Shown one piece after another: positions 25,898 to 33,854 of a stretch of 64,000 nucleotides of DNA. Numbering within the stretch: the first letter of the stretch is position 1; every line of letters begins with the position of its first letter. The notes under the pieces are model-generated. The model had not been told where the DNA came from and did no database searches. It saw only the letters and a list, made by a program, of their open reading frames with translations. Both the position numbers and the translations under genes were made by a program. The stretch is taken from the NCBI RefSeq assembly GCF_000829435.1, contig NZ_JXRP01000018.1:372001-436000 (forward strand), read 5' to 3'. The stretch comes from Jeotgalibacillus soli. GTDB lineage: Bacteria; Bacillota; Bacilli; Bacillales; Jeotgalibacillaceae.

Positions 25898-27238
25898 ATG
25901 AAAAAGTTATTGATCTTAATGATGGGGATTTTTGTATTGATTTTAGGTGCCTGCTCGTCAAATACGAGTGAAGCAAATGATCAAGAGGAAGCGTCTTCCG
26001 GAAGTGCGTCCGGCAAAGCAGAGGTTTTGTTCTGGCATGCAATGAGCGGGGAGCTGGAAACAGCATTAAATAAGCTAGTTGATGAGTTCAATGCTTCACA
26101 TGATAACATCGAAGTAACAGCCATTTTTCAAGGAACATATGAAGAGGCATTAACAAAACTAAATACGGTAGCAGGAACAGAGGATGCACCAACAATTATG
26201 CAAACATTTGAAGTGGGTACAAAATATATGATCGACACAGGACATATTCAACCTGTTCAAAAATATATTGATGAGGAAGATTACGATACTTCTCAATGGG
26301 AAGAAAATATTTCTAATTACTACAGTGTTAATGGTGAACAATACTCGATGCCATTTAACTCTTCAACACCGGTTCTGATTTACAACAAGGATGCTTTTGA
26401 AGCAGCTGGACTTGATCCGGAGAAGGCACCAATGACTTATTCTGAACTTCAAGAAGCAGCAGCAAAACTGACAACGGATGATCAGTATGGATTCTCGATT
26501 TTGAATTACGGCTGGTTTTTTGAAGAACTAGTTGCCGTACAAGGCGGGCTTTTTGTAAATGGTGAAAACGGCCGCGAAGGTCAAGCAACGGAAGCCGTTT
26601 TTAATAGTGAAGAGGGCGTAAACGTTTTTAATTTGATTCACGCTATGTATGAGGACGGTACATTTTACAATGCAGGACAAAACTGGGATGATATGCGCGC
26701 TGCCTTTCAATCTGGCCGTATTGCCATGTACTTAGATTCTTCTGCAGGTGTTAAATCAATGATCGATAATTCTCCGTTTGAAGTAGGTGTCTCCTATTTG
26801 CCAGTGCCTGATGATACAGAGCGCCAAGGTGTTATTATCGGTGGAGCTTCTCTTTGGATGGCGAGTGCAGCTGAAGAAGCAGAGCAGCAGGCTGCGTGGG
26901 AATTTATGGAATATTTAGCGACACCAGACGTTCAAGCTAATTGGCATGTAGACACAGGATACTTCGCCATTAATCCTGCTGCATATGAAGAAGAGGTTGT
27001 AAAAGAGCAGTGGGAGCAGTATCCTCAATTAAAGGTAACGGTTGATCAACTAAAAGAAACGAAAGCAACAACGGCTACACAGGGTGCACTAATTTCAGTG
27101 TTCCCAGAGGCACGACAAAAGGTTGTAAATGCAATGGAGAGCCTTTATCAAGGGGCAGACCCTCAAGAAGCTCTTGATCGTGCGGTTGAAGAAACGAACC
27201 AGGCGCTTGAAGTGAACGCGAAAAAAAGCGGTAACTAA
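25898..27238 (+). CDS. ugpB: Glycerol-3-phosphate/glycerophosphodiester-binding lipoprotein UgpB
   Basis: A 446-residue extracellular binding protein of the CUT1 type. The signal peptide ends with the lipobox LGAC near residues 16-19, followed by a Ser/Glu-rich linker. The mature domain starts VLFWHAMSG near residue 43 and carries PFNSSTPVLIYNKDAFEAAG near residue 150 and WEFMEYLATPDVQANWHV near residue 330, as in UgpB-like proteins. The ligand is inferred from GlpP and UgpQ in the same operon. AAAGGAG precedes the ATG. Confidence 0.92.
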   Translation: MKKLLILMMGIFVLILGACSSNTSEANDQEEASSGSASGKAEVLFWHAMSGELETALNKLVDEFNASHDNIEVTAIFQGTYEEALTKLNTVAGTEDAPTIMQTFEVGTKYMIDTGHIQPVQKYIDEEDYDTSQWEENISNYYSVNGEQYSMPFNSSTPVLIYNKDAFEAAGLDPEKAPMTYSELQEAAAKLTTDDQYGFSILNYGWFFEELVAVQGGLFVNGENGREGQATEAVFNSEEGVNVFNLIHAMYEDGTFYNAGQNWDDMRAAFQSGRIAMYLDSSAGVKSMIDNSPFEVGVSYLPVPDDTERQGVIIGGASLWMASAAEEAEQQAAWEFMEYLATPDVQANWHVDTGYFAINPAAYEEEVVKEQWEQYPQLKVTVDQLKETKATTATQGALISVFPEARQKVVNAMESLYQGADPQEALDRAVEETNQALEVNAKKSGN

Positions 27239-27275
27239 GAATTTTGAAAGAAATAGGTTTAAAAAATCGTATGAA

Positions 27276-28064
27276 GTGCAGGAGGGATTTGCGATTAGAC
27301 AAGCCGAGATTGAAATTTTTGGTCATCGGGGAGCGAGCGGTCATTTCCCTGAAAATACACTTATCGCCTTTCAGGAAACACGAATAGCGGGAGCAAATGG
27401 AATTGAGCTGGATGTGCAAATGAGCAAGGATCGACAGCTGATCGTCATGCATGATGAAACCATCGACCGCACAACCAACGGATCCGGATACATCAAGGAC
27501 ATGACGTATGAAATACTTAAAGCACTTGATGCAGGCAGCTGGTTTCATTCATCCTTCTCAAATGAAAAAATAATAACGCTTGATGAAGTACTTGAGTGGG
27601 CGACAGGTGAGGGCAATCATTTAACCATTAATATTGAACTGAAAAATGATCAAATTTTCTATGATGGATTGGAGGAAGCGGTTTTGAATCTCGTCCAGCA
27701 GTATCATCTGGAAGACAGAGTCATCATTTCTTCCTTTAACCCAAAAAGCCTTCAAAAGGTTCGTTCTCTCCACAAAACAATTGATATCGGCTACTTAATT
27801 GAAGGAAAACCGCCCGATACGGTTGAGATTGCCAAACAGATTGGTGCAAATGCAATCCATTGTCAAGAAGTGTTTGCATTGTCAGAGAAAGGACAAACAG
27901 CGAGAGCTGAAGGGCTTCTTCTTCGAGTGTATACAGTAAATGACACAAATGCTATTGAGCGATTGAAACATGCTGAAGTATCCGTTATTATGACGGACTA
28001 TCCAGCTGAGTTTGTTAAATCAAGTGCAAAAAAGAAAGATAATAGAAAGACGCAGGGAGTGTAA
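27276..28064 (+). CDS. ugpQ: Glycerophosphodiester phosphodiesterase UgpQ/GlpQ
   Basis: A cytoplasmic phosphodiesterase that releases glycerol-3-phosphate from glycerophosphodiesters imported by the Ugp system. Catalytic motifs: GHRGASGHFPENTLIAF (His and Arg) near residue 16, GIELDVQMSKD (Glu, Asp) near residue 42 and VMHDETIDRTTNG (second His) near residue 57. No signal peptide is seen. The start is uncertain: the GTG at 27276 precedes the AGGAGGG that would serve a start around 27294, where only the rare ATT codon is in frame. I give the longest form. It is the last gene of the operon. Confidence 0.9.
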   Translation: MQEGFAIRQAEIEIFGHRGASGHFPENTLIAFQETRIAGANGIELDVQMSKDRQLIVMHDETIDRTTNGSGYIKDMTYEILKALDAGSWFHSSFSNEKIITLDEVLEWATGEGNHLTINIELKNDQIFYDGLEEAVLNLVQQYHLEDRVIISSFNPKSLQKVRSLHKTIDIGYLIEGKPPDTVEIAKQIGANAIHCQEVFALSEKGQTARAEGLLLRVYTVNDTNAIERLKHAEVSVIMTDYPAEFVKSSAKKKDNRKTQGV

Positions 28065-28083
28065 CTCTCTGCGTTTTTTTTCG
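28050..28083 (+). terminator. Terminator of the glpP-ugp operon
   Basis: ACGCAGGGAGT (28050-28060) pairs with ACTCTCTGCGT (28063-28073) with one mismatch, followed by a run of T. The ugpQ stop codon is inside the hairpin. Confidence 0.88.
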
Positions 28084-28169
28084 ATTGATCAAGTAATGAA
28101 TATCACGTTTAAAAATAAGAGACATTGAATTTTATAGATGAAGTCTTTTATCTTAAATCGGTGCTGATG

Positions 28170-28209
28170 AAAGATGGGTCAATCAATTCAATTGGTTAAC
28201 CCATCTTTT
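28170..28209. terminator. Hairpin at the 3' end of the TetR fragment
   Basis: AAAGATGGGT (28170-28179) pairs with ACCCATCTTT (28199-28208), with TTTT directly following on the plus strand. It overlaps the 3' end of the minus-strand TetR remnant and could stop transcription from either side. Confidence 0.6.
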
Positions 28210-28492
28210 GTTTCCTAGAATTGTGTCTAAGGATTTTCTTCTTTGAAAACACTATAGATTCCTCCAACAAAATTCCCGCTTGTTCTGCCATGACATGAGG
28301 CGGATACAGCATTCCATTTTTGAACCACCATTCCACGATCCCTACATAAGACGTCACAATAAATTGTAGAATTACCCCTTCATTTAATCCGTGATTTTTG
28401 CCTTTTGTTACATCCACTGCATCCTTGCACTCTTCGACGAGAAATTCAAGGAACTGCCTACGAAAATAAGAGGCTCCTTTACTGGCTGACAT
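28196..28492 (-). pseudogene. C-terminal remnant of a TetR/AcrR-family regulator
   Basis: A minus-strand frame of about 98 residues encodes the ligand-binding half of a TetR-type regulator (YFRRQFLEFLVEECKDAV, then TSYVGIVEWWFKNGMLYPP and MAEQAGILLEE). The typical DNA-binding N-terminus of about 50-100 residues is absent and no ribosome binding site precedes the first Met. It abuts a remnant of an unrelated gene on the other strand at 28494, which marks a deletion junction. Confidence 0.72.
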
Positions 28493-28493
28493 C

Positions 28494-28655
28494 GTCGAGC
28501 AGAATCATTTAAAGCTCTTATACCGGGAAGTGGAGAGAGAGATACTGCAGCTTTGTAAAGAAGCAAAAATCGGTGTGATTCCATATAGCCCGCTTGCATC
28601 AGGAAGATTGACACGTCATTGGAATGATATCTTTATTACAGAAGCGACAGAGTGA
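28494..28655 (+). pseudogene. Remnant of an aldo/keto reductase gene
   Basis: A 53-residue open stretch reads VEQNHLKLLYREVEREILQL and continues with KIGVIPYSPLASGRLTR, the well known aldo/keto reductase segment from the middle of the barrel. There is no start and the frame ends at a stop at 28655 without the C-terminal part. It is a fragment next to the TetR remnant. Sequence to about 28760 has further broken frames that I cannot assign. Confidence 0.7.
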
Positions 28656-28767
28656 ATCGATTTACGGAAATATATCGAAATTTGGATTGGCAAAAGTATT
28701 TGGACATAAAGAGATTACTTCATTTACTGACCCAGCACAAAAGCGATTAGTTACAAAATAGATTAAT

Positions 28768-28818
28768 AAACGAATACAACCTCCCAGGTGAGGGGGGGTA
28801 TTCGTTTGGGTTTTTTTA
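28768..28818. terminator. Strong hairpin terminator between the remnants and the HMG-CoA lyase gene
   Basis: AAACGAATAC (28768-28777) pairs with GTATTCGTTT (28798-28807) with an inner C/G-rich extension, followed by GGGTTTTTTT on the plus strand. On the minus strand it lies just past the HMG-CoA lyase gene and could terminate it as well. Confidence 0.8.
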
Positions 28819-28866
28819 CTCCGACTTACTTCTCATTCTATCTTTAAAAAATGGATCGGATCCCTA

Positions 28867-29751
28867 TCACGCAATCCCGGCCTTCATCACCATCCCATCC
28901 AATGAACGGTCCATCCTTTCCTCCAGCCATTTTGCGGTATTTACGAGTTTTTCCAAATCAGTTCCTGTTTGCACGCCCATGCCGTGAAGCATATTGACCA
29001 TGTCTTCTGTACAGACGTTTCCAACCGCTTTTGGGGCAAATGGACAGCCGCCAAGACCTGCGATGGAAGAGTCAAATCGTGTGATGCCTGATTGATAGCC
29101 TGCTAATGTATTGGCAAGACCGAGGCCTCGCGTATTGTGAAAGTGTAAACCTATTAATAAATCATCTCCGAAAGCATTTTTAAAGGCTTTAATTACAGCC
29201 TGTACCTGGGCAGGGTTTGCCATCCCGGTCGTGTCAGCAAGTGTGATTTCTGTACAGCCGGCTTCCACAAACTTTTCAGCTGTTTTAAGCACGCGGTCGA
29301 CAGGGACTTCCCCTTCAAACGGACAGCCAAAGGCAGTGCCCAGCACGCCAGCCACTCCTTTTTTTGCTTTGACCCCATCCTGAATCACCAGCGACAATTC
29401 CTGAACAGCCTGTTCCACCGTTCTTTTTACGTTTCTCAGATTAAATGAATCGCTCGTCGTTGTGACAACATGAAGGTAGTCAACATCTGTTTTCAACGCT
29501 CTTTCAAGACCTGAACGACTTAGCACAAGTCCTCCGTAACGTACGTCCTCACGTTTCGGAACTAATCGCATGACTTCCTCTGCATCTGCCATTTGTGGAA
29601 CGACCTTTGGATTAACAAAAGAAACAGCTTCAATGTTGTGAATTCCAGCATCGATCAAGCGTTTAATTAACTCCACTTTGGTTTCAGCAGAAAGGATTTT
29701 ACTTTCATTCTGCAATCCGTCACGGGGACCTACTTCACAAATTTCGATCAT
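28867..29751 (-). CDS. mvaB: Hydroxymethylglutaryl-CoA lyase (MvaB/YngG-like)
   Basis: A 294-residue DRE-TIM metalloenzyme that splits 3-hydroxy-3-methylglutaryl-CoA into acetoacetate and acetyl-CoA. It begins EVGPRDGLQNE with the catalytic Arg and metal-ligand Asp. TLADTTGMANPAQV near residue 170, the metal-binding histidines in GLHFHNTRGLG near residue 202 and the catalytic-cysteine loop GLGGCPFAPKAVGNVCTED near residue 235 follow. It lies 31 bases downstream of the GntR gene on the same strand, and a CoA-transferase gene is divergent. Besides leucine degradation, it could here serve growth on an HMG-like dicarboxylate (inference). Confidence 0.92.
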   Translation of the reverse strand: MIEICEVGPRDGLQNESKILSAETKVELIKRLIDAGIHNIEAVSFVNPKVVPQMADAEEVMRLVPKREDVRYGGLVLSRSGLERALKTDVDYLHVVTTTSDSFNLRNVKRTVEQAVQELSLVIQDGVKAKKGVAGVLGTAFGCPFEGEVPVDRVLKTAEKFVEAGCTEITLADTTGMANPAQVQAVIKAFKNAFGDDLLIGLHFHNTRGLGLANTLAGYQSGITRFDSSIAGLGGCPFAPKAVGNVCTEDMVNMLHGMGVQTGTDLEKLVNTAKWLEERMDRSLDGMVMKAGIA

Positions 29752-29782
29752 AAAACTTCCTCCTTTAACAAAATAGAAAAAT

Positions 29783-30418
29783 TTAATTCGATAAATGCTT
29801 TAACACATGGTCGCGGCCTTGGTAAATATGCTCATGCATAGCGATTCGCGCACGTTCAGGCTCTTTATTTTTTACTGCTGCTAGAATAATTTTATGTGAT
29901 TCCAGTGATTGCTTTAGATGAAAGTGGTTGTACCAGTAAAAAGAACGGAAAATAATTGGAACAACCACCACTTTCGAAAGATGAAAATGTATATGGGAGT
30001 TCTTTGTTGCTGCGATAATGGCTTCATGATATTGCTGATTTGCATCCACAATCTCTTTAATATTTCTTATGTTTGATTCTATACATTCATTAATGACTTT
30101 TTCATAGTGCTTATTGGCTTTTTCCATTGCTTTTAAATCGTGCTCTGTTCTAAAGTGGGCAGCTTGACTGGCTGCGTATCCTTCTAGAAGAATGCGAAGA
30201 TCATAGATTTGTCGAATATCCTCTTTTGTAAAGGCTCTTACGCTTACCCCGCGCTTTAATGGAACGACAAGTCCCTCTGCCTCCAGCTGCTTTATTGCTT
30301 CTCTGATCGGTGTTCTGCTCAAATTCAATTGTTTGGCAAGTGATTCTTCACCAAGCCTCATGTCGGGCTCGAATTTACCTTGAACAATGGCGTCTTTTAT
30401 ATATTCGTATGCATCCAT
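29783..30418 (-). CDS. GntR-family regulator with FCD ligand-binding domain
   Basis: A 211-residue repressor-type regulator. The N-terminal winged helix shows LGEESLAKQLNLSRTPIREA (residues 22-41) and LEAEGLVVPLKRGVSVRAFT. The C-terminal all-helical FCD domain has LRILLEGYAASQAA near residue 77 and the metal/ligand-binding His residues later (NQQYHEAI, HKIIL, MHEHIYQGRDHV). It is divergent from the CoA-transferase gene, with three palindromic sites in between that it probably binds. The ligand is likely the substrate or CoA ester of the neighbouring pathway. Confidence 0.9.
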   Translation of the reverse strand: MDAYEYIKDAIVQGKFEPDMRLGEESLAKQLNLSRTPIREAIKQLEAEGLVVPLKRGVSVRAFTKEDIRQIYDLRILLEGYAASQAAHFRTEHDLKAMEKANKHYEKVINECIESNIRNIKEIVDANQQYHEAIIAATKNSHIHFHLSKVVVVPIIFRSFYWYNHFHLKQSLESHKIILAAVKNKEPERARIAMHEHIYQGRDHVLKHLSN

Positions 30419-30436
30419 GTAAACACCTCGAGTAAA

Positions 30437-30446
30437 TTGTATACAA
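30437..30446. promoter_or_regulatory. Palindromic operator 1 (TTGTATACAA)
   Basis: A perfect 10-base palindrome 19 bases upstream of the GntR gene start. TTGTATACAA fits the short palindromes bound by FCD-type GntR regulators. It is identical to the site at 30542-30551, suggesting autoregulation. Confidence 0.75.
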
Positions 30447-30533
30447 AAGAAAAGAGAATATCAATAATATTCTGAATATAATGCATTGTAATTGGTTAAA
30501 TTAAGTATTTTATCACGGATTTACAAATTTATA

Positions 30534-30562
30534 TTGACTTATTGTATACAAAGGATTAAGTT
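30534..30562 (+). promoter_or_regulatory. Candidate promoter of the CoA-transferase operon
   Basis: TTGACT (30534-30539) and TAAGTT (30557-30562) are 17 bases apart. The -10 element is weak. Operators at 30542 and 30562 fall inside the spacer and at the -10, which fits repression. Confidence 0.5.
30542..30551. promoter_or_regulatory. Palindromic operator 2 (TTGTATACAA)
   Basis: A second perfect copy of TTGTATACAA, inside the spacer of the candidate CoA-transferase promoter. Confidence 0.75.
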
Positions 30563-30571
30563 TGTGTACAA
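30562..30571. promoter_or_regulatory. Palindromic operator 3 (TTGTGTACAA)
   Basis: A one-mismatch copy of the same palindrome, 20 bases (about two helical turns) from operator 2, which would place two bound dimers on one face of the DNA. Confidence 0.7.
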
Positions 30572-30636
30572 GATTATGAATATTTAATAAATATAAAAAT
30601 AAATAGTTGTACGTATTACTGTTGGGAGGGAAATGT

Positions 30637-31839
30637 ATGAGTGAAAATCGAATGCCGCTTGAAAACTTAAGGGTCATTGAGTTAGGCACATTATTAGCAG
30701 GACCTTTCTCAGGAAGATTGCTAGCTGATTTTGGTGCTGAAGTCATCAAGGTTGAACCGCCGGGGAAAGAGGACCCCATGAGAAACTGGGGAAAATCAAG
30801 GGATGGGGTAGGTCTTTGGTGGCCGATCCAGTCAAGAAACAAAAAATCAATCACGCTTAATTTACGTGTAAAAGAAGGACAAGAAATTTTAAAGGAATTG
30901 GTAAAAGAAGCGGATATTGTGATTGAGAATTTTCGCCCAGGCACGATGGAGAAATGGAATCTTTCCTACGAAGAATTATCTGAAATAAACCCAAGATTAA
31001 TTATGCTTAGAACATCAGGATTTGGTCAAACGGGTCCTTATAAAGACCGGGCAGGCTTCGGAAGCGTTGGAGAGGCAATGGGGGGCCTTCGTTATGTAAC
31101 AGGTTTTCCTGATCGTCCGCCTTCAAGAATTGGTGTGTCAATTGGTGATACACTTACGGCTTTATTTGCAACGATCGGCTGTCTCGTTGCAGTTCATGAA
31201 AGAGAGCATTCAGGAAAGGGACAGATGGTAGATACCGCTTTATATGAATCTGTGTTTTCTGTAATGGAGAGCATTATTCCGGACTATATGCTAGCAGGAT
31301 ATGTTCGGGAAAGAATGGGCAATATTCTGCCTGGGGTTGCTCCCTCCAATATTTATTTTACAGAAGATAAAACATTCATTGTCATTGGTGCCAATGCAGA
31401 CGGTGTTTTTCGCAGACTTTGTGAAGCGATGGATCAGCCTGGACTGGCAGAAGATCCTAGGTTCTCCACTCATCATGCAAGAGGGGAAAACATGAAGCTG
31501 CTTGATTCATTAATTGAGGATTGGACAAAAAAGCTGTCTGCAAAAGATGCGCTTAAAATCCTTGAAGAAAAAGGTGTACCATCCGGGCTGATGTATACAG
31601 CGAAGGATATTATTGAAGACCCTCATTACAATGAGCGGGAAATGATTATAAAGGTAGATCATCCTCAATTAGGTGAATTTCCGATGCCTGGAATTGTACC
31701 AAAACTAAGCAGAACACCGGGGAAAGTGAAGAATCCGGGAGCGGAATCAACAGGTAAGCATAACCATGAAATCTATGAGAATCTGCTTGGCTTTAGTAAA
31801 AAAAGAGTAGGAGAATTAAGGGAAGCAAAAGTAATATAG
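30637..31839 (+). CDS. Class III CoA-transferase (CaiB/BaiF family)
   Basis: A 400-residue formyl-CoA-transferase-type enzyme that moves CoA between carboxylic acids. It begins LENLRVIELGTLLAGPFSGR, has EVIKVEPPGKEDPMR near residue 44 and the catalytic Asp in GQMVDTALYESVF near residue 200. The ATG at 30637 follows GGGAGGG; upstream starts overlap the operator region. As it faces an HMG-CoA lyase gene, it may activate 3-hydroxy-3-methylglutarate or a related dicarboxylate (inference; human SUGCT of this family uses glutarate). Sodium symporter genes follow. Confidence 0.9.
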   Translation: MSENRMPLENLRVIELGTLLAGPFSGRLLADFGAEVIKVEPPGKEDPMRNWGKSRDGVGLWWPIQSRNKKSITLNLRVKEGQEILKELVKEADIVIENFRPGTMEKWNLSYEELSEINPRLIMLRTSGFGQTGPYKDRAGFGSVGEAMGGLRYVTGFPDRPPSRIGVSIGDTLTALFATIGCLVAVHEREHSGKGQMVDTALYESVFSVMESIIPDYMLAGYVRERMGNILPGVAPSNIYFTEDKTFIVIGANADGVFRRLCEAMDQPGLAEDPRFSTHHARGENMKLLDSLIEDWTKKLSAKDALKILEEKGVPSGLMYTAKDIIEDPHYNEREMIIKVDHPQLGEFPMPGIVPKLSRTPGKVKNPGAESTGKHNHEIYENLLGFSKKRVGELREAKVI

Positions 31840-31870
31840 TGTGGAGTGCCTCTTGTGGGTTAAGGGGTAC

Positions 31871-31884
31871 TTTTACTAGTAAAA
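31871..31884. promoter_or_regulatory. Perfect 14-base palindrome after the CoA-transferase gene
   Basis: TTTTACTAGTAAAA is a perfect palindrome 32 bases after the CoA-transferase stop. It could be an operator for the transporter genes downstream; no protein can be named. Confidence 0.35.
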
Positions 31885-31948
31885 CACAATGGATTTTAAA
31901 TACGGTAAAGAAGAACATAAATGGAAGATTACACATTGCAGAGAAAAT

Positions 31949-31962
31949 TGTAAGCGGTTACT
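31949..31962 (+). promoter_or_regulatory. cre-like box before the symporter genes
   Basis: TGTAAGCGGTTACT differs from the cre consensus only at the position normally C/T in the centre. It lies about 110 bases ahead of the symporter pair and suggests CcpA control of a second promoter in this locus. Confidence 0.5.
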
Positions 31963-32071
31963 TTTTTCTGTTTATATTGAGACAATCACCTAGATTTACT
32001 AGTTTGCTAGCCTATGTCGCATGACTCGGATTGTTTTTCTGCTAATAAAAAGATGAACAGGAGGAAACGAT

Positions 32072-32332
32072 ATGAAAAATGAAGAAATCAAAGAGCCGAT
32101 TCGTAAAAAATGGATATGGATTTTCCTTGTATTAAACCTTTTCTCCATTGTCCCTTGGTATTTCCCTGATAGTGCGGTAGAACCATTTATTTTCGGTTTT
32201 CCATTATGGGCATTTATTTCAACGTTTTTCTCCCTTGTCTTGTGTGCTTATTTAAGCTGGCTCTGTATCACCCAATGGAATATAGTGGAGGACGAGGAGG
32301 AAGCTGATAACGTAAAGGGGGGTAAAAAATGA
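32072..32332 (+). CDS. Small membrane protein of the DUF3311 type, symporter partner
   Basis: An 86-residue protein with two membrane helices (about residues 15-32 and 40-62), starting with basic residues (RKKWIWIFLVLNLFSIVPW). Such DUF3311 proteins are encoded directly before sodium:solute symporters in many bacteria. It ends acidic (EDEEEADN). The gene overlaps the symporter start by four bases, showing coupling. AGGAGGAAA precedes the ATG. Its role is probably to stabilise or assist the symporter, as for PanF/YhdT-type pairs (inference). Confidence 0.85.
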   Translation: MKNEEIKEPIRKKWIWIFLVLNLFSIVPWYFPDSAVEPFIFGFPLWAFISTFFSLVLCAYLSWLCITQWNIVEDEEEADNVKGGKK

Positions 32333-33837
32333 ATAATTTAACATTTGCCGGGATTGATGGAATTATTATATTGTCAGCTTTTGCTGTTATTATGCTTGTT
32401 ATCGGATATTTCTCAGGCCGTGGTGATAAAAATATTCATGAAAGTCTCTCCGGGTACTACTTAGCTGGACGAAACCTTGGTTTTGTTGCCTTGTTTTTTA
32501 CCCTTTATGCCACACAATATAGTGGTAATACCATTGTAGGCTATGCGCCAACAGCCTACAGAACAGGTTTTCCCTGGCTTCAATCAATCTCTTTTATGAC
32601 GATTATTATTGGCGTGTATTTATTGTTCGCTCCAAGGTTGTATGTGATCGCAAAGCGCCGGAAATTTATAACACCGACAGATTGGCTGACCTACCGCTTC
32701 AATTCCAAGGCTGTCACACTGCTCAGTATTTTTCTTATGCTATGGGGGCTTGGAAATTACTTGTTGGAGCAGTTAGTAGCAATAGGGCAGGCTGTAGCTG
32801 GAATGACTGGCGGTACGATTCCATATCAGGTTGCCGTAATTGCCTTCATATTGGTAATGCTTGCCTATGAATGGATGGGCGGCATGAAGGCCGTTGCTTT
32901 CACAGATGTTATGCAAGGAATAATATTAATGATTGGTATTATTGTGTTTTTGATTGGTGGCTTATATTTAGTTGGAGGAAATTTTGCTGATGTTACTCGA
33001 TATATACATGAGACAGAGCCTGTTAAAACAGGGGTTCCGCCACTGGATGTATCGATAAATTGGTTTAGTATGCTATTGCTGGTAGGATTAGGTGCTAGTA
33101 TTTATCCGCATGCTGTTCAAAGAATCTATTCTGCTCAAAGTGAAAGAACATTAAAGCATTCTCTGGCTCGTATGGCTTGGATGCCTCCTATTACAACGGG
33201 ATTTGTCTTTGTCGTGGGGATTATCGGAATTATGCTATATCCTGGACTTGATAAAGCTGGCTCTGAGCAGCTTGTTGGGTTGATGGCAAATGATATTGCA
33301 GCGATTAATCCATTCTATTATTGGATTATGATCATCTTTTTTGGCGGAATTGTTGCCGCCATTATCTCAACTGCTGACTCCGTATTACTAAGTTTTTCAT
33401 CCATGTTATCCAATGATGTGTACGGAAAATTTATTAATCCGAACGCCTCAGAACATAAAAAAGTCATGGTCGGAAAAGTCGGCGGGATTATTGCCATCAT
33501 CTTTTTGCTTTGGATTGCTTGGAATCCGCCTGGAACGCTTTACGAAATCTTTGTCTTGAAGTTTGAGTTATTAGTACAAGTATTTCCGGCATTTGTACTT
33601 GGTCTATATTGGAAGCGCTTAAATGGAAAAGCTGTGTTCTGGGGAATGTTAATCGGTGCCATTGTAGCAGGGGCACTTACATTTACAGGAATTAGAACAG
33701 TGTATGGCTTCCACGGAGGAATTATCGGCTTAGCCATTAACTTTATTATTTGTGTCGTTGGCTCGTACTTGAATCCAGCATCTCAGACAAAATCAGATGT
33801 TGAAGAGGACATAACTGCCATTAAAGTAAAAGCCTAA
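32329..33837 (+). CDS. Sodium:solute symporter (SSS family)
   Basis: A 502-residue, roughly 13-helix symporter. YYLAGRNLGFVALFFTLYAT near residue 44 is the family's first signature, GGMKAVAFTDVMQGIILMIG near residue 183 the second, and STADSVLLSFSSMLSNDVYG near residue 347 carries the sodium-binding Ser/Thr. It couples uptake of a solute, often a carboxylate, to sodium entry. Genomic context (CoA-transferase, HMG-CoA lyase) suggests a carboxylic acid feeding into that pathway. Confidence 0.93.
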   Translation: MNNLTFAGIDGIIILSAFAVIMLVIGYFSGRGDKNIHESLSGYYLAGRNLGFVALFFTLYATQYSGNTIVGYAPTAYRTGFPWLQSISFMTIIIGVYLLFAPRLYVIAKRRKFITPTDWLTYRFNSKAVTLLSIFLMLWGLGNYLLEQLVAIGQAVAGMTGGTIPYQVAVIAFILVMLAYEWMGGMKAVAFTDVMQGIILMIGIIVFLIGGLYLVGGNFADVTRYIHETEPVKTGVPPLDVSINWFSMLLLVGLGASIYPHAVQRIYSAQSERTLKHSLARMAWMPPITTGFVFVVGIIGIMLYPGLDKAGSEQLVGLMANDIAAINPFYYWIMIIFFGGIVAAIISTADSVLLSFSSMLSNDVYGKFINPNASEHKKVMVGKVGGIIAIIFLLWIAWNPPGTLYEIFVLKFELLVQVFPAFVLGLYWKRLNGKAVFWGMLIGAIVAGALTFTGIRTVYGFHGGIIGLAINFIICVVGSYLNPASQTKSDVEEDITAIKVKA

Positions 33838-33854
33838 AAAAGAGATGATAAAAG

